A stretch of DNA of 64,000 nucleotides from Pandoraea oxalativorans (lineage in GTDB: Bacteria > Pseudomonadota > Gammaproteobacteria > Burkholderiales > Burkholderiaceae), in contig NZ_CP011253.3 of NCBI RefSeq assembly GCF_000972785.3, positions 3,782,001 through 3,846,000 on the forward strand, in the 5' to 3' direction. Position 1 is the first letter of the stretch; the number at the start of each line of letters is the position of its first letter. This document shows, in pieces, positions 57,612 through 64,000 of the stretch. The notes under the pieces are model-generated. The model was not told the origin of the DNA. It was given only the letters and a program-made list of their open reading frames with translations, and did no database searches. The translations under genes were made by a program, and so were the position numbers.

Positions 57612-58514
57612 ATGAAGAAGCTGTTTGCTCCCCTGCTGCTCGTCAGCGCTGCCGCCGCCCTGTTCGCGCACACCGCGAGCGCACAGGAACTCACTGGCAC
57701 GCTCAGGAAGATCAAGGACAACGGCGTGATCGCCCTCGGCGTGCGCGAATCGTCGATTCCGTTCTCGTACTCGGACAACAGCGGCAAGACGATCGGCTAC
57801 TCGCAGGAAATCGCGCTCAAGATCGTCGACGCGATCAAGAAAGACCTGAACATGCCGAATCTGAAGGTCACCGAAACGCCGATCACGTCGCAAAACCGGA
57901 TCGCGCTGATGCAAAACGGCACGATCGACCTGGAATGCGGCTCGACCACCCACACGCTGGAGCGCGCCAAGCAAGTCGGCTTCTCGCACAACATCTTCCT
58001 GTACTCGATCAAGATGATCGCCAAGACGGGCTCGGGCATCACCGACCTGAACAGCTTGAAGGGCAAGACCATCGCGACGACGGCCGGCACCACGGCTGAC
58101 CGCATTCTGTCGGGCAAGAAAGGCGAAATCGGCTTCAACCTGATCCAGACGAAGGAACACTCGGACGGCTTCCTGACCGTCAAGCAAGGCCGCGCACTGG
58201 CGTTCGTCATGGACGAGCCGCTGCTCTACGGTCAGCGTGCCGCCCTGTCGGCCGACGAAGCGAAGGGCTACGAAATTGTCGGCCCGAACCTCCAGTTCGA
58301 AAACTACGCCTGCATGACGCGCATTAACGATCTCGCGTTCACCAAGGTCGTGAACACGGTCATCGCAGACATGGAAAAGTCCGGCGAAATGACGAAGCTC
58401 TACGACAAGTGGTTCACGCAGCCCGTGCCGCCGAAGGGTCAGAACATGAACTACCCGATGACGGCCGAAATGCGCGCCATGTTCAAGGATCCGATCACGA
58501 AGGCTTACGACTGA
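57612..58514 (+). CDS. Amino-acid ABC transporter periplasmic binding protein (GltI-like)
   Basis: The 300-residue protein has a signal peptide ending HTASAQ, and AAGAGACC-type ribosome site before ATG 57612. The SBP_bac_3 domain shows GVIALGVRESSIPFSYSDN near 39-57, GYSQEIALKIVDAIKKDL, IDLECGSTTHTLERAKQVGFS and GKTIATTAGTTADR, all as in the glutamate/aspartate binding protein GltI. No permease or ATPase gene lies next to it, so it must work with a transporter encoded elsewhere. It follows the dehydrogenase by 194 nt and the racemase comes next. It captures an acidic amino acid in the periplasm. Confidence 0.93.
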   Translation: MKKLFAPLLLVSAAAALFAHTASAQELTGTLRKIKDNGVIALGVRESSIPFSYSDNSGKTIGYSQEIALKIVDAIKKDLNMPNLKVTETPITSQNRIALMQNGTIDLECGSTTHTLERAKQVGFSHNIFLYSIKMIAKTGSGITDLNSLKGKTIATTAGTTADRILSGKKGEIGFNLIQTKEHSDGFLTVKQGRALAFVMDEPLLYGQRAALSADEAKGYEIVGPNLQFENYACMTRINDLAFTKVVNTVIADMEKSGEMTKLYDKWFTQPVPPKGQNMNYPMTAEMRAMFKDPITKAYD

Positions 58515-58601
58515 TCCTGACGGATTGTCCGTTGTGCGGGGACCACGGTCCCTGCACTTCGCGATCCCGTTTTCTGCAGTTCCCGCAGATTCACCACCAT
58601 C

Positions 58602-59330
58602 ATGAACTCGCACGCCACGCTCGGCATTCTCGGCGGTATGGGCCCCGCCGCCGGTATCGACCTCTGCCGCAAGATCGTCGATCAACATCCGGCTAACCGC
58701 GATCAGGATCACATCCCGTTCATCCTGTATTCGGTGCCACAGATCCCCGACCGGACCGAAGCCCTGCTGCGCGACGGCGCCTCGCCGCTCGACGGCATGC
58801 TCGACGGCGTGCATGCGCTGGAGCAATCGGGCGTCGGCTGCATCGCCATCGCGTGCAATACCGCCCATGCGTGGCTCGACGCGCTGCGTCATCGCACCCG
58901 TCTGCCGGTGCTCGACGTGGTCGAAGCCGTCGCTGGCGAACTGTCCACGTGTGTCGCCCCCGACGCGCCCATCGGCCTGATGGCCACAGAAGGCACCCAT
59001 CACGCCAACGTCTACCGCCCACGGCTCGAAGCGCTGGGATACCGCTTTGTCTCGGCGAGCGATCCGCTTGCGCACCAGACGCTCGTGAACGAAGGCATCC
59101 GGCTCACCAAGGCCGGGGACATTCGTCGCGGCGGTGAGGCGCTTGCAATGGCGATGGAGCAACTGCTGGCGGCCGGCGCGCAACGCGTGGTTCTCGGCTG
59201 CACCGAAATCCCGGTGGCGCTTGCCACGTGTGAAACGCCGCTCGGACGATTTGGGCTGGACGCGTCCGCAGCACTCGCCCGCGCGTGCATTGCCTGGTCG
59301 CTCGCGCATGAGACGCAGGCGCACGTCTGA
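58602..59330 (+). CDS. Aspartate/glutamate racemase family protein
   Basis: The 242-residue protein has the two catalytic cysteines of cofactor-independent racemases: the first in CIAIACNTAHAW near 84-95, and the second in VVLGCTEIPVAL near 193-204. The N-terminal LGILGGMGPAAGIDL is diagnostic of the family. It interconverts L- and D-aspartate or glutamate. With the D-amino-acid dehydrogenase and the binding protein it would convert one isomer into the other for catabolism. Start ATG 58602; the ribosome site is weak. Confidence 0.92.
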   Translation: MNSHATLGILGGMGPAAGIDLCRKIVDQHPANRDQDHIPFILYSVPQIPDRTEALLRDGASPLDGMLDGVHALEQSGVGCIAIACNTAHAWLDALRHRTRLPVLDVVEAVAGELSTCVAPDAPIGLMATEGTHHANVYRPRLEALGYRFVSASDPLAHQTLVNEGIRLTKAGDIRRGGEALAMAMEQLLAAGAQRVVLGCTEIPVALATCETPLGRFGLDASAALARACIAWSLAHETQAHV

Positions 59331-59360
59331 CTCGACTTCGACGGCGCGCGCGCCGTCTCC

Positions 59361-59386
59361 CGATCCCCGATCCCCGATCCCCGATT
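59361..59386. repeat. CGATCCC heptamer repeat
   Basis: Three exact copies of the 7-mer CGATCCC followed by a partial fourth, CGATT, just after a GC-rich palindrome downstream of the racemase gene. It is non-coding. Confidence 0.8.
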
Positions 59387-59762
59387 CTCAATTTTCCGGC
59401 GCGACTCTCACGCGCCGCGAATTCATGGCACAGCGAAGCCCTGCGGGGCTTGTGCGGCTGTTGCGATGTTGCATCGCAATGATAAAAATCCACGATTGCG
59501 GTGCCCTCAACTCGCTCGCGCTTGGGTAGACTGGCGCACGCAGGACGATTGCGCCGGGGTTGCACCGGCGGCATGGAGGTGAACCGGGGGGACGATTCGG
59601 GTTTCACGTAGACCGAACGCCACCGGCCTTGCCGGAAAAATTCCGATCGTTTTGTAGGAAAAAATCCAACACGGGAATTCGGGCGGAAAGCGGCGTGAAA
59701 CGGGGGTAAAACGGGGGGGTAAAACGCGGGTTGAAGCCATCAAAATCGCTGGCGTCTTTAGC

Positions 59763-59768
59763 TATAAT
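59763..59768 (+). promoter_or_regulatory. TATAAT -10 box for the GGDEF-EAL gene
   Basis: A perfect -10 hexamer 72 nt before ATG 59841. No good -35 stands at 16-18 nt; TTGAAG at 59731 is too far at 26 nt. The G-rich block at 59702-59730 lies just upstream. Confidence 0.45.
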
Positions 59769-59840
59769 GGCCCACAATCCACCGGACACCCGCCGGACCG
59801 ACGTCCGGCCATGAGCGCGTTTGCCTGAACGGGGAAGCAC

Positions 59841-61658
59841 ATGAGCGGCAACGCGCTCGACGTGATGCATGTACAGACAACAACAATGAGTTCAGATCGA
59901 CTCCCAGCCGGTGTGCCTTTGGTCGAACCTTCGACCCTGGCCTCGGCAATCGCCGAGGCCAATGCCACGGCGCCGGCCCCGGCATTGTCCCGGGCGCTGG
60001 TCGAGCTGACCGGCGGACTATCGGCACACGTGGGCGCCGATGGCCGTTTCCTTTTCATTGCCGAAGCCTCCCTGCGTCTGCTTGAGTACTCTCGCGAGTA
60101 CATCGACCACGCCACGCTCTTCGAGCTGACCGGCATCGAAGACGTTCCCCTGCTTCAGAACGCCTTTTCCGCTGCCCAGACCCTCGGCCCTCAACAGTGC
60201 ACCGTGCGCCTGCTGCGTGGCCTGACCGACCGGGTCTGGATGCGTCTGCGCATCGCCCAGTACACACCCCGCATCGCGGGTGCGAGCGCATCGTTCCTCG
60301 TGCACGGCGAAGACATCACCGCGTTCAAGGAAAACGAAGCGCGGCTGTCCGATTTAGCGGTGCGCGATGCGGTGACCGGGCTCGGGAATCGTCAATATAT
60401 TCAGCAGTGCATCGTAGAGACGATCCAGCATGCGCGCGAAGGTGGTCCGAACTTCGCCGTCGCCCTGCTCGACCTCGACGGCTTCAAGAAGGTCAACGAC
60501 TCGCTCGGCCACGACGTGGGCGACCAGTTGCTGCGCGATGCAGGTCAACGTCTGATCGCACAGATTCGCGAGACGGATATGGCCGCGCGCATGGGCGGCG
60601 ACGAGTTCGTGCTGGTGCTGCCCGGCTGCGATAACGAACAGGCGCTCGGCGGCATCATGAAGCGACTGCTCTCGGCGGTGCAACAACCGTTCCAGGTCGG
60701 CGATCAGTTGCTGCACCTGACCACCAGCATCGGTGTTTCGTTCTACCCGCAACACGGCGACTCGGCCGGCCTGCTCATCAAGCACGCCGACGCTGCCATG
60801 TATTGCGCCAAGGATCGCGGTCGCAACGGCCTGTTCGTCTACACGGACGATCTGGGCGACTTGCACCGCAAGGCGTTTTCGCTGGAATCGGCGATGTTCG
60901 AGGCCATTCACAACGGTGAATTCAGCCTGCATTACCAGCCGATCTGCGACCCGATTTCGCTGAACGTGAAAGGTGTCGAAGCGCTGATGCGCTGGCATCC
61001 GGCGCTCGGTCCGGTCTCGCCCGCCGAGTTCATTCCGCTGGCCGAAGCCAACGGTCTGATCAACTTGCTGGGCGGCTGGGCATTGCGCGCCGCGTGCATG
61101 CAGCTCGCGCGCTGGGATCGCACCCGGCTCGACGGGATCTACATGTCCGTGAACGTCTCGGCACAACAGTTTCACCATCCGTCTTTCCCGAGCCTCGTGT
61201 GGCAGGCCATTGCCGACTCCGGCGTGGAAGGTCACCGCCTTGTACTCGAAATTACCGAAAGCGTGCTGATGCGCGACCCGGAACAAGCCAATCTGGTTCT
61301 GCGCGAGTTGCAGACGCTGGGCGTGCGCTTTGCTGTCGACGACTTCGGTGCAGGCTATTCGAGTCTGGGCTACCTCAAGCGTTTCCCACTCTCCGCGCTC
61401 AAGATCGACCGCAGTTTCGTCAAAGACATGCCCACGTCACCGAACGACCGTACGATTGTGACGGCCGTTCTGGGACTGGCCCGCGAGCTGGGTCTGTCGG
61501 CGGTGGCCGAAGGGGTCGAGACGGAAGAACAACGGCAGATGCTGATCGATCGCGGCTGCCATTCCATCCAGGGCTGGCTGGTATCGAAGGCCCTGCCTGC
61601 GGGCGAACTGGAGGCGGCCTTTGCGAGCGGGCGCCTCAACGTGGATGCCGGCCACTGA
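59841..61658 (+). CDS. GGDEF-EAL cyclic-di-GMP signalling protein with N-terminal PAS-like domain
   Basis: The 605-residue cytosolic protein has a PAS-like sensor (about 55-165, FLFIAEASLRLLEYSREYIDHAT), a GGDEF domain (about 170-330) and an EAL domain (about 345-600). The cyclase motif is intact as RMGGDEFV near 251-258. The phosphodiesterase has EAL in KGVEALMRWHP near 376-386, plus LEITES and DDFGAGYSSLGYLKRFP. So both synthesis and breakdown of c-di-GMP are possible; which dominates cannot be told. No membrane segment is seen. ATG 59841 follows GGGGAAGC. The HDOD gene follows by 18 nt, so the two are co-transcribed. Confidence 0.94.
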   Translation: MSGNALDVMHVQTTTMSSDRLPAGVPLVEPSTLASAIAEANATAPAPALSRALVELTGGLSAHVGADGRFLFIAEASLRLLEYSREYIDHATLFELTGIEDVPLLQNAFSAAQTLGPQQCTVRLLRGLTDRVWMRLRIAQYTPRIAGASASFLVHGEDITAFKENEARLSDLAVRDAVTGLGNRQYIQQCIVETIQHAREGGPNFAVALLDLDGFKKVNDSLGHDVGDQLLRDAGQRLIAQIRETDMAARMGGDEFVLVLPGCDNEQALGGIMKRLLSAVQQPFQVGDQLLHLTTSIGVSFYPQHGDSAGLLIKHADAAMYCAKDRGRNGLFVYTDDLGDLHRKAFSLESAMFEAIHNGEFSLHYQPICDPISLNVKGVEALMRWHPALGPVSPAEFIPLAEANGLINLLGGWALRAACMQLARWDRTRLDGIYMSVNVSAQQFHHPSFPSLVWQAIADSGVEGHRLVLEITESVLMRDPEQANLVLRELQTLGVRFAVDDFGAGYSSLGYLKRFPLSALKIDRSFVKDMPTSPNDRTIVTAVLGLARELGLSAVAEGVETEEQRQMLIDRGCHSIQGWLVSKALPAGELEAAFASGRLNVDAGH

Positions 61659-61676
61659 CCGGACAACCCCGCTACC

Positions 61677-63176
61677 ATGAGCCTTACCAAAGAAAAAACG
61701 CTCGAATTGTTGTGGCAGCGCATGGCCGAGCGCGGCGACTTCCCGTCGCTGCAACGCTCGGTCACGGGCATCGTGTCTGCCATGCAAAGCGAGAACACCA
61801 GTACGGCCGACCTCGCGTCGTCCGTGCTCTCGGATTTCGCCCTGACCCAGAAAGTGATTCGTCTGGCCAACTCCGCCATGTATGCGCCGTTCGGCTGCAA
61901 TGTGACGACGGTCTCGCGCGCGATCATGATTCTGGGCGTCGACACGATCGGGCACCTCGCACTGAGCCTGAAGCTGCTCGAAGGTTTCGGCGAAGTCGCC
62001 GCACGCCGCGACGACATGGCGCGCGAACTGGCGCGTGCCACGTTGGCGGGCGCTTTCGCACGCGACATCACGTCCAAGAACGGGATTCGCGACGGTGAAG
62101 AAGCCGTCGTCTGCACGTTGCTGCATCACGTGGCGCGCCTGCTGGTGACGTATTGCTTCGCGAACGAATGGGTCGAGATTCAGGACATCGCCGTTCAGCA
62201 GGGCGTGAGCGACAGCGATGCCTGCGAGCAGGTGCTCGGTATCTCGTTCCCCGAACTGGCTGAGGCTGCGGCCCGTAAGTGGGGCCTGCCGGAGTCGATT
62301 GCGACCAGCATGCGTCCGATCGATCTCGAAGGCGATGCCCCGCTCTCGCACGCCGACTGGCTGTGCGCCGTGGCGAACATGTCCAACGAGATGGTGACGG
62401 AACTGACGCGCGGCGCGGATCCGGCACGTCTGGCCGAGCTCGCCGAGCGTTATGCCGACCGTCTGGCGCTGGACATCCGTGAGGTCGTGTCGGTCGGTGA
62501 AGAGATGGCGCGCGACACGAGCCATCAGGAATTCATCGCCATCAGCACGGGCGCATCGAATACGCGTCAGCCCCCGGCGGGCAAGCCACTCGATTCGGTC
62601 CGACGGTTGGCCGACGGGCTTTCCGAAGTGCGCGCCGCCACCGGCGAGACCGATGCCGTAGGCCTGCTCAACCTGACGCTCGAAGCGATTCTCCAGTCGC
62701 TCGGCTTCGTGAACTGCGCGGCCTTCGTGCGTTCGCCCGCGAGCAAGGTCTTCGAGATGCGTTTCGGCATTGGTCGCGAGGTACAGCCGTTGCTGGGCCT
62801 GACCTTCCCCGAAGCGTTCGAGCCGGACGTCTTCCATCTCGCGCTGACCAACGGTCGGGCGATCCTGATCGACAATGCCCGCGAGCCGCGCATCGTCCCT
62901 CGCATTCCGCTGTGGCATCGCCAGCATTTCTCGAACGTGAAATCGTTCTTCCTGCTGCCGGTTCGCCAGCGGAACCAGACCGTGGCGCTGCTCTACGGCG
63001 ACTGGGGTGGTGCACTGTGCGCGGGCGGCATCGGCGCGAAGGAAATGGAGTTCCTGCATTACATGGGGGAGGAAATTTCCAGCAAGCTCGAAAGCGTGGC
63101 GCAGCAAAACACCGCGAGCGGCACGAATACCACCGACTCGCTCGCTCGCAAACCGTCGGGCACCGCCGGGCGCTGA
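61677..63176 (+). CDS. HDOD-domain protein with C-terminal GAF-like domain
   Basis: The 499-residue protein has an HDOD domain (about 20-220): RSVTGIVSAMQSENTSTADLASSVLSDF, then LTQKVIRLANSAMY and VSRAIMILGVDTIGHLALSL. HDOD is the HD-like fold lacking the catalytic metal site. A GAF-like domain (about 320-475) includes LGFVNCAAFVRSPASKVFEMRFGIG and VKSFFLLPVRQRNQTVALLYGDW. Such proteins act as signalling scaffolds in motility and biofilm control. Coded 18 nt after the GGDEF-EAL protein, it is its likely partner. A terminator follows. Confidence 0.9.
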   Translation: MSLTKEKTLELLWQRMAERGDFPSLQRSVTGIVSAMQSENTSTADLASSVLSDFALTQKVIRLANSAMYAPFGCNVTTVSRAIMILGVDTIGHLALSLKLLEGFGEVAARRDDMARELARATLAGAFARDITSKNGIRDGEEAVVCTLLHHVARLLVTYCFANEWVEIQDIAVQQGVSDSDACEQVLGISFPELAEAAARKWGLPESIATSMRPIDLEGDAPLSHADWLCAVANMSNEMVTELTRGADPARLAELAERYADRLALDIREVVSVGEEMARDTSHQEFIAISTGASNTRQPPAGKPLDSVRRLADGLSEVRAATGETDAVGLLNLTLEAILQSLGFVNCAAFVRSPASKVFEMRFGIGREVQPLLGLTFPEAFEPDVFHLALTNGRAILIDNAREPRIVPRIPLWHRQHFSNVKSFFLLPVRQRNQTVALLYGDWGGALCAGGIGAKEMEFLHYMGEEISSKLESVAQQNTASGTNTTDSLARKPSGTAGR

Positions 63177-63726
63177 CACGCTTCACGACACCGGACAGCC
63201 TCACCAACGCCCGCCTGACACTTGTCGGCGGGCGTTTCACTTACACCTTCGCTTTCTTCCCCGGTCCGGCACGCGTCACAGGCACCATGATGCCGACGGA
63301 GTGATCGACGGCTTCGATGTTTGGGACGTCGTCGCCGTCTCCAGTGTCTCGGCGTTTCATACGTCAGACGCAATCTTTGGTATTGCGAATCCGATATGTG
63401 CCGAGACGTCCGTCCAGTGGCGTCCTCGCGGCACAGGACATTTTGCATACGGGCGGTTACCTGCGCGCCGATGTCATCGTCGCCTCCGACCACCCGCGTC
63501 GCCCTTGCCGTACAAGGCTTTCACACACCCGAACGTCGCTGCAAGCACTCAGGCGTACCATGTCGCCAGACCGCAGTTTTTCTGCACGACTGCGCGTCGG
63601 TCACGGGTCGTGTGTCGCCCGTCGTGAGACCGGGGGTTTTTTGACGCGACTCGCTGCGCCCCGGTAAAAAATTTACGCTCGGTTTCGCCAAGCCAATCAA
63701 TTCGTACCGTCGGACCAGGAGAAGAC
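63177..63726. other. Spacer after the HDOD gene
   Basis: About 550 nt. It opens with the terminator at 63206-63236. The remaining 490 nt hold short frames on both strands with no ribosome site or family likeness. An AT patch (GTAAAAAATTTACG near 63664) just before the permease start may be promoter DNA. Confidence 0.5.
63206..63236 (+). terminator. Terminator-like hairpin after the HDOD gene
   Basis: AACGCCCGCC (63206-63215) pairs with GGCGGGCGTT (63227-63236) around an 11-nt loop, followed by a short T run. Confidence 0.8.
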
Positions 63727-64000
63727 ATGACGCAATCTGCTGCTGCACCGGTACATCCGGTCGACGAGCGCCTGCCGCTCCCCCAGTTGTTCACGCTGGG
63801 ATTGCAACACGTGCTGGTGATGTATGCGGGGGCCGTCGCAGTACCGCTGATCATCGGCGGCGCCCTCAAGATGTCGGTCGATCAGATTGCGTTTCTCATC
63901 AACGCCGACCTGTTTGCGTGCGGGATCGCCACGCTGATTCAGACGCTTGGCCTGTGGATCTTCGGTCTGCGTCTGCCGATCATGATGGGGGTGACGTTTA
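63727..64000 (+). CDS. NCS2-family xanthine/urate permease, N-terminal part
   Basis: The first 91 codons are in the window; the gene runs off the right edge. ATG 63727 follows AGGAGAAGAC. The sequence PQLFTLGLQHVLVMYAGAVAVPLIIGGAL and the AFLINADLFACGIATLIQTLG segment are signatures of the uric acid/xanthine permease branch of NCS2. It would import xanthine or urate, precursors of allantoate, so it fits functionally with allantoicase and ureidoglycolate lyase at 7-9 kb. Exact substrate undetermined. Confidence 0.92.
   Translation, partial: MTQSAAAPVHPVDERLPLPQLFTLGLQHVLVMYAGAVAVPLIIGGALKMSVDQIAFLINADLFACGIATLIQTLGLWIFGLRLPIMMGVTF

Larger units (their letters stand above)
59331..59840. other. 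Long spacer before the GGDEF-EAL gene
   Basis: About 510 nt. It begins with an 18-nt palindrome GACGGCGCGCGCGCCGTC at 59340-59357 (possible terminator stem without a T run), then the CGATCCC repeat, an unremarkable middle, a G-rich block at 59702-59730 and a TATAAT box at 59763-59768. No gene is recognised. Confidence 0.5.

Noticed and set aside
57126..59324. 732-codon minus-strand frame opposite the binding protein and racemase
   Set aside because: No ribosome site or family; opposite strand has clear genes.

Overview
The window is 64 kb of high-GC chromosome from a Burkholderiaceae-type betaproteobacterium. Gene content (monomeric NADP isocitrate dehydrogenase, 180-kDa-class NAD-glutamate dehydrogenase, Gram-negative porin, carA next to a LysE/LeuE exporter, many LysR/GntR regulators and MFS permeases) and the protein style fit Pandoraea best; the genus is an inference, the order Burkholderiales is fairly safe. 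There is no rRNA operon, prophage or CRISPR array. One tRNA (Val, anticodon CAC) and two insertion sequences (an IS2-group IS3 element and an ISL3 element) are present.

Layout. 1-2.3 kb: start of a LeuE-like exporter, carA, and a FadR-type regulator. 2.4-5.3 kb: a decayed trehalase (stop codon, about 900 bp internal deletion, frameshift), an SDR dehydrogenase and a complete IS2-group element with a 5-bp target duplication. 5.4-8.8 kb: DctA-type carrier, allantoicase and ureidoglycolate lyase, ending in a terminator. 9.1-17.3 kb: a seven-gene minus-strand operon (bifunctional aminobenzoyl-CoA monooxygenase/reductase, SDR, enoyl-CoA hydratase, acyl-CoA dehydrogenase, aryl-CoA ligase, thioesterase, RidA) that reads as the aerobic CoA-thioester route for 2-aminobenzoate. 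17.6-25.5 kb: DUF5076-like protein, MHS permease with M20 peptidase and a divergent LysR regulator, DHA2 drug-efflux permease, and PrpE. 25.8-27.6 kb: an orphan asparagine-synthase/lasso-cyclase-like protein.

27.8-33.3 kb: a conserved housekeeping block mltD-gloB-methyltransferase-rnhA-dnaQ-tRNA, in the order known from E. coli. Between dnaQ and tRNA-Val a good promoter fires into a sequence that can fold into a three-way junction, a candidate structured RNA. 33.5-36.1 kb: a TPR/beta-barrel Slam-like outer-membrane protein with a secreted partner that looks like type XI secretion cargo. 36.7-40.4 kb: monomeric icd followed by a double hairpin whose U-tract is interrupted by the ISL3 element. 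40.7-47.4 kb: porin, AzgA-type purine permease, GNAT with divergent MocR regulator, a tiny secreted peptide and an MFS permease.

47.6-52.6 kb: the giant NAD-glutamate dehydrogenase gene, broken as given by a 1-nt deletion in a C/G tract. 52.8-54.9 kb: dbpA with an apparently leaderless promoter carrying 9-bp repeats, and a lipoprotein. 55-59.3 kb: LysR regulator, DadA-like D-amino-acid dehydrogenase, glutamate/aspartate-type binding protein and Asp/Glu racemase, probably one D-amino-acid utilisation unit. 59.8-63.2 kb: GGDEF-EAL protein and HDOD-GAF protein, a signalling pair. 63.7 kb to the end: start of an NCS2 xanthine/urate permease.

Most long open frames opposite real genes are shadows produced by GC-rich codon usage and are not listed.
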